The notes under the pieces are model-generated. The model had not been told where the DNA came from and ran no database searches. It worked only from the letters and a program-made list of their open reading frames with translations. Below are positions 32,301 to 39,793 of a stretch of 64,000 nucleotides of DNA, piece after piece. Made by a program: the position numbers and the translations under genes. How positions within the stretch are numbered: position 1 is the first letter of the stretch; every line of letters begins with the position of its first letter. The stretch is from positions 2,963,001 to 3,027,000 of the forward strand of contig NZ_CP011039.1 in the NCBI RefSeq assembly GCF_000238255.3, given 5' to 3'. This DNA comes from Pseudoalteromonas spongiae UST010723-006. Lineage in GTDB: Bacteria > Pseudomonadota > Gammaproteobacteria > Enterobacterales > Alteromonadaceae.

Positions 32301-32692
32301 TTCGCCACTATATTCGGCATAGAATTTTGATTGGCATACAATTTATTGTAAGTGTTTAAAATCGCTTTTTCGCGGTCTTCGCCTACATAAAAGCGTAACG
32401 TAACGGTTGTTCCACCGGTTTGTGTTACTGAGTAAACATGTTCAACACCTGGCACTTGCGCCAACAGTTTTTCAAGGGGAATAGTTACTTGTCGTTCCAC
32501 TTGATTGGCATTGATATTTGGCACCGATACCAGAATATCCAACATAGGTACCACTATCTGTGGTTCTTCTTCTCGCGCGGTGAATTTAAGCGCTAACACG
32601 CCACTTAACAAAGCGAAAATAAAAATCACCAGTGGAACACGCCCTTGCAGTGAACTTGCTACTAAACGATCAATCGGGTGTGATGTACTCAT
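29393..32692 (-). CDS. RND-family efflux permease
   Basis: 1099 residues with the RND plan of twelve transmembrane helices and two large periplasmic loops after TM1 and TM7. Recognisable parts: FTAREEEPQIVVPMLDILV, VTIPLEKLLAQVPGVEHVYS, the proton-relay aspartates in LGLLVDDPITGIDNIKR (TM4), and the duplicated ALAGIVVRNSLILVEF region. It belongs to the HAE-like proton-driven exporters. The substrate is not readable, but the regulator upstream is of the persulfide-sensing type. It starts 13 bp after the regulator stop. Confidence 0.93.
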   Translation of the reverse strand: MSTSHPIDRLVASSLQGRVPLVIFIFALLSGVLALKFTAREEEPQIVVPMLDILVSVPNINANQVERQVTIPLEKLLAQVPGVEHVYSVTQTGGTTVTLRFYVGEDREKAILNTYNKLYANQNSMPNIVANWQVKPIEVDDVAIMMLGLWSEQPQLYDDYELRRIAQEVSTHLQAIDDTSEVKVIGGRQRSMQVYLNTTNLAAFNTTVMDVYNAINVSNQLAAVGVQVSNSESVVLEVGDVFRQSDELNHLVVNVINGKPVYLSDVATIQDGPSEATSYQWYSEASANSADHPMVTISIAKQAGSNAVNLANKVLESINALKGQLIPKHVNVAVLRNYGETANEKVNNLVSSLAFAVFTVVVFIGVFLGWRPAIVVGLAVPICYGLTLILDMAFGYTINRVTLFALILSLGLLVDDPITGIDNIKRFMLKGDGKTSQIVAAMSEIRPALIMSTVTIVLAFVPMAFITGMMGPYMAPMAFNVPVSVIVSTLVALFVTPWLASKLLKDSTKQQESSNSGDLYHKILTPILASKSRAKTALWLTLGLFIASALLPVFRTVPLKLLPFDNKNEVQILIDLPESASLEQSAALSGEIAQQVKRVAEVKAVAVYVGEPSAIDFNGMVRQYYMRTRENLAEIRVLLVDKSEREHQSHGVVLRLRELLAPFNKDGVNVKVVEVPPGPPVLSTLVAEVYRDPFVALEQQQLAARNIAVRLASEPHVVEVDTTMQAKQQINRFVVDKEKAALSGIATEDIKRTLMIAGFGVEAGSIANQYEAEPLAIKLRIPYQTRNQASELDGLYIRGREGIAQTDLGLGLEAAPQPLVALSELGQYQTLNVTQPIYRKDLQSVIYVTAELNGRAPAEVVADINADQREQLNDQQTSHVAWQERHYLNNGGGELWSIPQGTWLTWSGEGELRITARVFRDMGIAFAFALTGIFFILRLQTGSYALSGIIMSAIPLTVIGIMPGFWLMNQFGEREIAASPEPVLFTATAMIGMIALAGIVVRNSLILVEFISAARAQGAAIKEALLMAGSVRMRPVLLTAGTTLLGNLVIILDPVFSGLALAIIFGIISSTLFSLIIVPAVYYLVFDDTKNSAQDAQEQ

Positions 32693-32705
32693 GACACCGT
32701 CCTTG

Positions 32706-33011
32706 CTATTCAGGCTGACAAAACATATCGTAAAGCGCGCTTAACATGGCGCTCACTCGCGGATCGACGATACGATAATAAATAGTCTGCGCTTCACGAC
32801 GCGTCTCTACTAAGCCCGAGTTACGTAAACTCGCTAAATGCTGTGACAATGCAGATTGCGCCAATGGTACAGCTTGGTTCAACTCGCTAACACTTAGCTC
32901 ACCTTGATTTAATGTACACAAGATCATTAAACGATTTTTGTTTGCCATCAATTTTAAAAACTGCTCGGCTTCTGCTGCATTTTCAAGCATTTTGTCCATA
33001 TCTAAATTCAT
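32706..33011 (-). CDS. ArsR-family regulator of the BigR/SqrR/YgaV persulfide-sensor type
   Basis: 101 residues from the ATG at 33011; a TTG at 33044 would add 11 residues. Winged-helix fold with recognition helix PLAQSALSQHLASLRNSGLV and wing TRREAQTIYYRI. Only two cysteines occur, C32 (LMILCTL) and C98 (DMFCQ), 66 residues apart, as in BigR, where such a pair forms a disulfide or polysulfide bridge on sulfide/persulfide exposure. The arsenic/metal CxC motif is absent. It leads the RND operon and is divergent from a DUF2892-rhodanese pair, like ygaV-ygaP. Persulfide sensing is inferred. Confidence 0.85.
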   Translation of the reverse strand: MNLDMDKMLENAAEAEQFLKLMANKNRLMILCTLNQGELSVSELNQAVPLAQSALSQHLASLRNSGLVETRREAQTIYYRIVDPRVSAMLSALYDMFCQPE

Positions 33012-33057
33012 AGGCGTCAATTCTTTATTCTCAAATTTGAGCAAAGTATAAGCTGTT

Positions 33058-33108
33058 ATATTAGAAAAGTCTAATATTAGAATTTACTAATTTAGGTTTT
33101 TCTAATAT
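33058..33108. promoter_or_regulatory. Double palindromic operator between divergent transcripts
   Basis: ATATTAGA-N4-TCTAATAT is a perfect palindrome at 33058-33077. A second ATATTAGA (33074) and TCTAATAT (33101) frame a wider repeat. The sites sit between the ArsR-type regulator gene and the DUF2892 gene, where the regulator is expected to bind and control both directions. Confidence 0.8.
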
Positions 33109-33145
33109 ATTTAAATGCAACTCCACTTTTAAGTAGGTTATTCGA

Positions 33146-33334
33146 ATGAAAGTAAATGATGCACTACGATTAATTGCCGGTGTGATGCTGATAGTGTCAC
33201 TGTTACTAACGCACTTTGTGCACCCCAACTGGATCTTTTTCACGCTATTTATCGCTGTTAATTTATTACAGTCAGCGTTTACTAAGTGGTGCCCAATGAT
33301 GACGATACTTCGTAAATTTGGCTTGGAGGATTGA
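33146..33334 (+). CDS. DUF2892 inner membrane protein (YgaP C-terminal-like)
   Basis: 62 residues with two hydrophobic helices (LIAGVMLIVSLLLTHFV and WIFFTLFIAVNLLQSAF), followed by TKWCPMMTILRKFGL, the hallmark of DUF2892. In E. coli this domain is fused behind the rhodanese in YgaP; here the two are separate adjacent genes. It is probably involved in handling sulfane sulfur or thiocyanate at the membrane. The stop lies 2 bp before the GTG of the rhodanese gene, so they are co-translated. Confidence 0.88.
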   Translation: MKVNDALRLIAGVMLIVSLLLTHFVHPNWIFFTLFIAVNLLQSAFTKWCPMMTILRKFGLED

Positions 33335-33336
33335 CC

Positions 33337-33684
33337 GTGCTGAAAACTATTCCAGATCTTATTAAACTTGCATCTGAACATGTAGTAAAAATGGATGCTG
33401 CACAAGCAAAAAGTGAAATTGCCAAGAACAATGGCTTACTTATTGATGTGCGTGAACCCGCTGAGCACGCAATTAAAAATGCAGTAGGTGCTATTAATAT
33501 TCCCCGTGGCGTGCTCGAAATGAAGTTGGTTGAAATTGAAAAAGACGCAGAACGCCCAATTTACTTGCATTGTGCAACGGGCGGACGTGCTACTTTAGCG
33601 GCAGAACAACTGCAACGTATTGGTTATAACAAGGTAACAGTGATCAGCTGCAAAGCTGAAAATGTATGTGATACCTTTTGCTAA
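33337..33684 (+). CDS. Single-domain rhodanese (sulfurtransferase)
   Basis: 115 residues. GTG at 33337 has GGAGG seven bases upstream; the TTG at 33331 is too close to it. Rhodanese marks: LIDVREPAEHAIKNAVGAIN, then LHCATGGRATLAAEQL, where the cysteine of the CATGGRA loop carries the persulfide. Two more cysteines occur near the C terminus (ISCKAENVCDTFC). It probably transfers sulfane sulfur and may relay it to the regulator encoded divergently. Corresponds to the rhodanese half of YgaP. Confidence 0.92.
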   Translation: MLKTIPDLIKLASEHVVKMDAAQAKSEIAKNNGLLIDVREPAEHAIKNAVGAINIPRGVLEMKLVEIEKDAERPIYLHCATGGRATLAAEQLQRIGYNKVTVISCKAENVCDTFC

Positions 33685-33693
33685 AGCACAAAA

Positions 33694-33715
33694 AAGGCTT
33701 CCGATTGGAAGCCTT
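33694..33715. terminator. Bidirectional terminator
   Basis: AAGGCTTCC-GATT-GGAAGCCTT with a flanking A-run to the left and TAATTTA to the right, between the convergent rhodanese and OmpA-lipoprotein genes. Strongest on the minus strand. Confidence 0.88.
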
Positions 33716-33742
33716 AATTTAGCTGATAAGGTACGGCTTTAA

Positions 33743-34384
33743 TTACGCTTGGTTAGGTACAATTTGTACTTCAACACGGCGGTTTTTGGCTTTACCAGAA
33801 GCGGTTTCATTGCTCGCAACTGGACGCATTTCACCGTAGCCAACAACAGATAAACGCGCTTGCATAATTGACTGGTTAACTAAGTATTGCTGCACACTGC
33901 GTGCTCGACGCTCTGATAACGTTTGGTTATAGCTTTCGCTACCGCTGCTATCAGTATGCCCTTCAATGCTCAAAAACGTTTTATCATAATGGCTCAATAC
34001 ATTCGCAATTGAGTTTAAGGTGTCGTGAAATTGCGGCGTAATGGTTGATTGATTGCTCGCAAAAGTGATATTTGATGGCATCACTAAGCGTAAGTTATCG
34101 CCTTCCCTGACTACTTCAACACCTGAACCTGAAAGCTGCTCACGCATTTCTGCTTCTTGACGATCCATGTAATCACCAATCGCGGCACCTGCAATAGCAC
34201 CTACAGCAGCACCAATCACCGCGCGTTTATTTTTGTGGTTAGAGGTAGATTTACCGATTACTGCACCAGTTACAGCACCTATCATCGCACCTTTTTCCGC
34301 ATTGGTTGTAGCACAACCTGACGCTGCAACAGCCGCAGCCAAAATAGAAACACTCAGTAATTTACGTGACGAGAAGTAAGTCAT
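33743..34384 (-). CDS. OmpA-family lipoprotein (YiaD-like)
   Basis: 213 residues. The lipobox is VAASGCA with the lipidated cysteine near residue 23. A glycine-zipper region follows (AVIGAAVGAIAGAAIGDYMD), then a C-terminal OmpA peptidoglycan-binding domain (LSIEGHTDSSGSESYNQTLS, ERRARSVQQYL, GYGEMRPVASN, KNRRVEVQI). This is the YiaD plan, an outer-membrane lipoprotein that binds meso-diaminopimelate in peptidoglycan. Transcribed on its own between two terminators or spacers. Confidence 0.92.
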   Translation of the reverse strand: MTYFSSRKLLSVSILAAAVAASGCATTNAEKGAMIGAVTGAVIGKSTSNHKNKRAVIGAAVGAIAGAAIGDYMDRQEAEMREQLSGSGVEVVREGDNLRLVMPSNITFASNQSTITPQFHDTLNSIANVLSHYDKTFLSIEGHTDSSGSESYNQTLSERRARSVQQYLVNQSIMQARLSVVGYGEMRPVASNETASGKAKNRRVEVQIVPNQA

Positions 34385-34457
34385 TGTCTCTCTCTTTATC
34401 TTTGGAGTTTTATAAAAATGTAGTGTGGTATGTCTGAATAAACGCTGAATTGCGAAG

Positions 34458-35231
34458 TTATTTCACATCAACTGGTGGTAAGTCATACAGATCAACGATT
34501 TGTGACAACTCTCCACTTTTTGCTAATTCCTGTAGGGCAACTTGCACTTGCTCGATCAACTTCTGCTTTTCTGAACGCTTTGAAGCCACTGCGTAACCGA
34601 GAATCGGCTCATCATGGCGGTAGGTTAGTTTTTTAAGCCTGTGTGAAGGCTGGTTTAAGACACTCAACGAATGGTCAGCGGTTTGCTCAACAGCAATAAC
34701 CACATCTAAACGACCTTTCAAAAGTAAATCCATCGCTACTTTTTCACTTTGCACCGCGATTTTCATTAACTTTTGGTCATTGTCAAAACGAGCAAAATGC
34801 GCAGCACCGCGCACAATACCAATACGCTTTCCGTAAAGGTCACCAAATGTATTAACCACTGTTTTGCTTTCGGTTTGTGCATAAAATACAAATGGTGAGT
34901 TCAATACCATGTAGGCCGGTTCAAGAAATGCCATATCACGTTGACGTTCTAGCGTTTTGATAAACGCCCCACCAATATCGGCTTGGCCTGATTTAATTAA
35001 CTGAACACAGCGCGAAATAGGACATGGAATAAGCTGTAAAGATACATTAAGCTGCTTAGAAATGCGCATCATAATGTCGATTAATAAACCTCGGGGGCGG
35101 GTTTCACCTTGGGTGTAACTGTATGGAGGTGCATGGTCAACAGCAACCACCAAACGACTGCTAGCAGAGCTTGGCGCTGCCATTAGAAGCGAAACAAAGA
35201 TGATAAAAGGTGCTACGTATTTTATTTTCAC
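34458..35231 (-). CDS. Periplasmic solute-binding protein, SBP_bac_3 type
   Basis: 257 residues with a signal peptide (to about 23, PSSASS). The mature domain has the family-3 periplasmic binding fold: RLVVAVDHAPPYSY, RGLLIDIMMRISKQLNVSL, SGQADIGGAFIKTLERQRD, YGKRIGIVRGAAHFARF and ILGYAVASKRSEKQKLI. Such solo proteins without permease genes are common in Alteromonadales, and the ligand is unknown; an amino acid is typical for the family but not shown here. Confidence 0.85.
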   Translation of the reverse strand: MKIKYVAPFIIFVSLLMAAPSSASSRLVVAVDHAPPYSYTQGETRPRGLLIDIMMRISKQLNVSLQLIPCPISRCVQLIKSGQADIGGAFIKTLERQRDMAFLEPAYMVLNSPFVFYAQTESKTVVNTFGDLYGKRIGIVRGAAHFARFDNDQKLMKIAVQSEKVAMDLLLKGRLDVVIAVEQTADHSLSVLNQPSHRLKKLTYRHDEPILGYAVASKRSEKQKLIEQVQVALQELAKSGELSQIVDLYDLPPVDVK

Positions 35232-35616
35232 AATTCTGCCTTAACTACAGAGTGGCAAAAAATCCTTGTTCTGCGGTTGCATACCTAGAGTCTATTGTAA
35301 TTTAAGCAATTATATTGCGCTACACACTGCCCAATAAAACCAAATAAAACAACAAATTTTAATAGACCTTCGTGATTCTAGCCAAAAAGCCACCCCAAAA
35401 AAACCCTAGGCTACAATATTTAAACAAATGTAAATACTTATTAATCTATCAGTAGTACAACGGTATAGCTGTATTTGGCGCGGATTAAAACAAAACTTAG
35501 CGCTCAGTTCAGCAACTATTATTAATTATGGCATAGCCCTATAAGCAATCAATTATTGCCATTTATTTTAAAAAGCTATATTTTGCAAACAGTTTTTCCC
35601 TCACATTAGGTGACAC
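35232..35616. other. 385-bp non-coding region, no clear element
   Basis: AT-rich spacer between divergent genes. No convincing gene, terminator hairpin, Fur box or repeat was found. It presumably carries the promoters of the flanking binding-protein and kinase genes. Confidence 0.5.
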
Positions 35617-36756
35617 TTGCATTGGCTGACAAAACATAAAGTAGTTATAGGTATAAACTTACTGCTGTTTTCACTTATTCTTCTTGTCAGTTTTATCTGG
35701 GAGTTTGGCCCATTGCGTGTTGAGGGTGTTGATTCTGAACGCCTTACTCACTACACCATACACATTATTTTGCTACCACTGCTGATTATCTATCTGCCAC
35801 TAAAACTTATTAGGCAAAGATCAAACAGTGGCAAAAAAGCCTATTTTGCGGGTTTAATTTTATGCGTATTAGCAGGTCTTGCCAGCGCGACTTACACGCA
35901 TACAGCTTCTGTGCCTGGTAGCTTTTTATTTAAAATAGAAGGTGGCACAAAGCAAGTAACCGACCCCGATTATGATCATACGGGCGAAAATAACTCTTAT
36001 ATGACCTTCACTATTAGCACCAGTATTAAGGGGTACGACAAACCACTTGCTCCGGCATATTTTTACGTTGAAGCGTTTCTACACAGCATTTTTTACTGCT
36101 TTTACATGCTGTGTTATCTGCAAGCTTACGGCATTATGCATAAGCACAAATTAAAAGAAAAACTAAAGCAGCAACAACTCGATGTGCTGCAATATCAACT
36201 TAACCCACACTTTTTATTTAATTCATTAAATAGCATTCGCGGGATGCTGTACGAGGACGTTAGCGAAGCTAAAAAGCTGTTACTAGAGTTCCGCCAGCTG
36301 TTTAAGCACCATTTCGATAATAAACAACACTGTATTGCTCTTAAACAAGAGCTGTTGCTTTGTCGCCATTACTTAAAGCTTGAAAAAGTGCGCTTTGAAG
36401 AGCGCCTCAATGTCGACTTAAAGGTGCCTAGCGAATGTGAAATTATGCTTGTGCCAAGTATGAGTATATTTACCTTGATCGAAAATGCGATTAAACATGG
36501 CATCGGGCAAATTCCTTCAGGCGGTACCATCGCCATTTCGGTTGCCAAGCAAGATAAAAAACTGTCAATCACCGTAAGTAATCCAATTAATAAAACCGCA
36601 CGTCAAGCTGATGGCACTCGCACTGGGTTAGCTAATCTTGAAGCGCGCTTAGCATTACTTTATCGTGATAATTTCACAATTAATTCAGAACGCAGTGATG
36701 ACCAGTTCAGCGTTGAATTACAGATCCCGTTGAAAAAGGACAAGGCAGGTGAATAA
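35617..36756 (+). CDS. LytS/YpdA-type sensor histidine kinase
   Basis: 379 residues from a TTG start (TTAGGTGACAC upstream). Four hydrophobic helices occupy the first 190 residues, with a periplasmic loop of about 60 residues between the third and fourth. The His_kinase (PF06580) box QYQLNPHFLFNSLNSIRGML at about 190-210 carries the phospho-acceptor histidine, and the N-box TLIENAIKHGIG (about 287-298) and GLANLEARLALLY complete a working ATPase. Next to it is a second, degenerate copy overlapping by 8 bp. No LytTR response regulator is adjacent. Confidence 0.88.
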   Translation: MHWLTKHKVVIGINLLLFSLILLVSFIWEFGPLRVEGVDSERLTHYTIHIILLPLLIIYLPLKLIRQRSNSGKKAYFAGLILCVLAGLASATYTHTASVPGSFLFKIEGGTKQVTDPDYDHTGENNSYMTFTISTSIKGYDKPLAPAYFYVEAFLHSIFYCFYMLCYLQAYGIMHKHKLKEKLKQQQLDVLQYQLNPHFLFNSLNSIRGMLYEDVSEAKKLLLEFRQLFKHHFDNKQHCIALKQELLLCRHYLKLEKVRFEERLNVDLKVPSECEIMLVPSMSIFTLIENAIKHGIGQIPSGGTIAISVAKQDKKLSITVSNPINKTARQADGTRTGLANLEARLALLYRDNFTINSERSDDQFSVELQIPLKKDKAGE

Positions 36757-37690
36757 GTCGTACGATTATTACGTTGCACAAGGCATTATCACGGTATTAA
36801 TCTTGTTTTTCCCGTTAGTTGCAGTGACTTTTTTTGCGCCAGAAAAACTATTTAAATATGCTCACGAATGGTTGCTGTATACCCTTTTATTGGTATCTGT
36901 TTGGCACTTTGTTACCCGCAGCTTTATCAAGCGCATGCTGCAGAAGCAGCGGTTTTATCGTGCGTTAGTGGTATTGAGTGCAGTAATTATTACGGTCGCT
37001 ATTTTATATTTGCCAAGCACTTTGCTTAGTTATATTTGGTATATCGAGGCCAGTGACAGACAGCAGTTAGTAAAATTACTCACCAAATTTAACCTATTTT
37101 TAAGCCTTGTTTGGACTATTGGTTATGTCAGTGCACAGGCCATTCGAGAAAAAGCCAGTATCGAAAAACGCATTAAAAGCCATTCACTTAAAATGCTATC
37201 GCAGCAAGTTCAACCCGCATTTCTCTATCAATGTTTAGACAACATAGAAGCGTTAATGGATAAAGATGCCGATAAGGCAAGCGAGTCTATTACCGATTTA
37301 GCTGAGCTGCTGCGTTACAAACTACAAGCCGGAAAACAAGATCTAGTTGAATTACAACAAGAGCTAAGTGCATTATCATATATGCAACGGCTAGCGAATG
37401 CAGGCGATTTAACGGTAAAGGTCGCGCCAGAATTAGCACAGCAATCGGTCACTGTGCCGCCATTGTTAGTCTACAACTTGCTGTATATGCTAAATTTGAA
37501 AGTATCTCAACCGCTGCACGTAAACGTTACATTTGAACAGCAAAATTGTGTTGTGAGCGTTACAGGCTTTAGTTATCAACCACGCCTTATTATTTCGCGA
37601 ATTAAAAGCCACTACATTGAATTTTTTGCCAGCCAACAAGCGAGCATTCAATATCACAATAAGGTATTAAGCCTGATTATTAGCCTGTAA
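36749..37690 (+). CDS. Degenerate LytS-type pseudokinase
   Basis: 313 residues with four hydrophobic helices in the first 130. The region equivalent to the PF06580 phosphoacceptor box reads QQVQPAFLYQCLDNIEAL (from about 152), so the canonical H of NPHFLFN is replaced by A. Where the N-box ENAIKHG should be, the sequence is YNLLYMLNLKVS (about 241), lacking the ATP/Mg-binding asparagine pattern, and no G-box is visible. It overlaps the active kinase by 8 bp. It probably acts as a regulatory partner or heterodimer subunit, which is inferred. Confidence 0.75.
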   Translation: MNKSYDYYVAQGIITVLILFFPLVAVTFFAPEKLFKYAHEWLLYTLLLVSVWHFVTRSFIKRMLQKQRFYRALVVLSAVIITVAILYLPSTLLSYIWYIEASDRQQLVKLLTKFNLFLSLVWTIGYVSAQAIREKASIEKRIKSHSLKMLSQQVQPAFLYQCLDNIEALMDKDADKASESITDLAELLRYKLQAGKQDLVELQQELSALSYMQRLANAGDLTVKVAPELAQQSVTVPPLLVYNLLYMLNLKVSQPLHVNVTFEQQNCVVSVTGFSYQPRLIISRIKSHYIEFFASQQASIQYHNKVLSLIISL

Positions 37691-38870
37691 GCTGGCCTGT
37701 AACGTGCTGATAAGGGCGTAAACCAAACATGTTTAAACTTGCTAGCAAGTGATCCATAATATCGGCTTGTAAGTGCTCATATGGGATCCAGCGCTTATCT
37801 GCACTAAAACAATAAAGCTCTACCGGTAAACCTTCTGCGCTCGGCGCAAGCTCGCGTACCATTAAAGTTAAATTATGATTAAGCGCCTCATGCTGGCGCA
37901 AATACTCTTCTGCATAAGCGCGGAATAACTTCACATTACTCTGTGCTTTTGCGTTATCTAACTCTTCATTGCTGAGCACTTGGGTGATAAATTCATTACT
38001 TTTCAGGGTTTCTAAGAAGTCACTATCGATAAGACGAATACTATTAAGGTCAAGGTGAATTGCACGCTTAATGCGTCTGCCGCCAGACTCTTGCATGCCG
38101 CGCCAGTTTTTAAATGACTGAGAAATAAGAGCATAGGTTGGCACAGTAGTAATGGTTTTATCCCAGTTACGTACTTTAACCGTATTTAACCCTAACTCTT
38201 CAATTTCACCGTCAGCTCCGTATTGGTCAAACTGGATCCAATCGCCATCTTTTACTAGTCGGTTTGCGGCAATTTGAATGCTCGCAACAAACCCCAAAAT
38301 AGTATCTTTAAATACCAATAATAGCACCGCCGCTAGCGCACCAAAGCCCGATAGAATATAAGCCGGAGATTCGTCAATTAACACACTAATGATGAGAATA
38401 GACGTTACGATAAAGGTAATAAGCTTAGCTACTTGGATAATGCCCAAGATTGGCACTTCTTTCGCAAAACTCAGCTGATTATATGCAGCCCCTGCAATGC
38501 TAATAACCGAGCTAAAAATAAAGCCACTGTAGATAATGGCAATAATTTGGCCAATTGAGCGGTAAAACACCTCGCCTTCATCACCAGGTAAGTAAAAATA
38601 ACGAAAGCCAGATACAAACACCACACTACATATAAACCCCGCTAGGCGCCTATTAAGTTTGCTAAATAGCGGCTTAAGTTGACCTAATCGATGTGGCGAA
38701 ATATAAACGGTTAGTTTTTCAAAGCCCGGTAATACCAAGCAGCGTGCAACATAATAAATAATGACTAGCAGCAATACGCCAGAGCAAATAGAAAGCACTT
38801 GTGGCAGCCAATCTAAATGTGGAAATGCCTCTTTAACCCAAAGGGATATTAGCTTTTCTACCTTGCTCAT
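37680..38870 (-). CDS. MscS-family mechanosensitive channel, YbdG-like
   Basis: 396 residues. Five hydrophobic helices lead into the MscS pore helix (ILSGFGALAAVLLLVFKDTILG, about 172-195) and the beta domain (GDWIQFDQYGADGEIEELGL). The segments TVKVRNWDKTITTVPTYALI, SFKNWRGMQESGGRRIKRAI and LMVRELAPSAEGLPVELYCF closely match E. coli YbdG (MscM). The channel relieves osmotic pressure across the inner membrane. It is convergent with the pseudokinase gene (11-bp overlap) and lies 11 bp after the acyltransferase pair. Confidence 0.9.
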   Translation of the reverse strand: MSKVEKLISLWVKEAFPHLDWLPQVLSICSGVLLLVIIYYVARCLVLPGFEKLTVYISPHRLGQLKPLFSKLNRRLAGFICSVVFVSGFRYFYLPGDEGEVFYRSIGQIIAIIYSGFIFSSVISIAGAAYNQLSFAKEVPILGIIQVAKLITFIVTSILIISVLIDESPAYILSGFGALAAVLLLVFKDTILGFVASIQIAANRLVKDGDWIQFDQYGADGEIEELGLNTVKVRNWDKTITTVPTYALISQSFKNWRGMQESGGRRIKRAIHLDLNSIRLIDSDFLETLKSNEFITQVLSNEELDNAKAQSNVKLFRAYAEEYLRQHEALNHNLTLMVRELAPSAEGLPVELYCFSADKRWIPYEHLQADIMDHLLASLNMFGLRPYQHVTGQLTG

Positions 38871-38881
38871 ATAAATCCTTT

Positions 38882-39793
38882 TTAACTCGAATGCGCTGGT
38901 TTAATCGTTGGTAACTGCTCGTTTTCTTGCATTAAACTAATTTGCAGATCTTTATCTTGCCAAATTACATTTAGTTTTTGTTGAAACTCAACCCTAAACT
39001 CTCGGTCATGCTGATAATTACCAATTAGCTCTGCAGAGATGGGTTGTACTTTTATATCGACATGTATTTTAGTGAGCTTGCCAAACAGCATATCTTTACA
39101 AATTGTCTCGGATGTTCCGTGATACACAATACTGGTATTTAACAAGCCATCCATTTTTTCACCAAGTACTTCAAGGGCAAAGGCAATGCCCCCAGCTTTA
39201 GGTTTAAGTAAATATTTAAATGGACTGCGCTGCTTTTTGTGTTTCGCTTCGGTGTAGCGTGAGCCTTCAACAAAATTAATAATGGTTGTAGGGTTTAATC
39301 TAAAATGACGACAAGCGCGTTTAGTACGCTCTACATCCATGCCTTTAAGTTTTGGGTTTTTAGCCACTTTAGCTTTGCTTACGCGCTTCATAAACGGCAT
39401 GTCCATGGCCCATGCGCCAGCACCAACAAAAGGCACCCATTTTAATTCATCTTTTAAAAAGAACTTAGGTGCAGGTAAACGCCCTAAGCCACTCAATACC
39501 ATAATATCAAGCCAGCTTTGGTGGTTTGCGATAAGCAAATACCACGCTTTCTCGTCGACCTCACCTTCAATGTCAACTTGCCAGTTGTCACACGCCAACC
39601 ACACGCCTAAATAGTTGCCCTTGCACCAGGCCGCGTAAGCAATGTGTAAAATATCTCGGATAATTTGTAGTGGTAATACAATTTTAAGTAAACCAATAAC
39701 AAAAATAACACCGCCCCACAGTACGACGTTACCGACTAAAATGGTAAAAATAATCGGTGCTAACAGCACTCCTGGCAGGAATCTCGATAACAT
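38882..39793 (-). CDS. LPLAT acyltransferase, YihG-like (copy 2)
   Basis: 303 residues with an N-terminal hydrophobic stretch. The HX4D acyltransferase motif is in LLIANHQSWLDIMVLSGLG, the acceptor-binding motif in INFVEGSRYTEAKHK, and PKAGGIAFALEVLGE follows. These features match the YihG/PlsC-like inner-membrane acyltransferases that acylate lysophospholipids. Its start overlaps the stop of the paralogue upstream by one base (taATG, GAGGAG before it), so the two are coupled. Substrate not known. Confidence 0.88.
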   Translation of the reverse strand: MLSRFLPGVLLAPIIFTILVGNVVLWGGVIFVIGLLKIVLPLQIIRDILHIAYAAWCKGNYLGVWLACDNWQVDIEGEVDEKAWYLLIANHQSWLDIMVLSGLGRLPAPKFFLKDELKWVPFVGAGAWAMDMPFMKRVSKAKVAKNPKLKGMDVERTKRACRHFRLNPTTIINFVEGSRYTEAKHKKQRSPFKYLLKPKAGGIAFALEVLGEKMDGLLNTSIVYHGTSETICKDMLFGKLTKIHVDIKVQPISAELIGNYQHDREFRVEFQQKLNVIWQDKDLQISLMQENEQLPTIKPAHSS

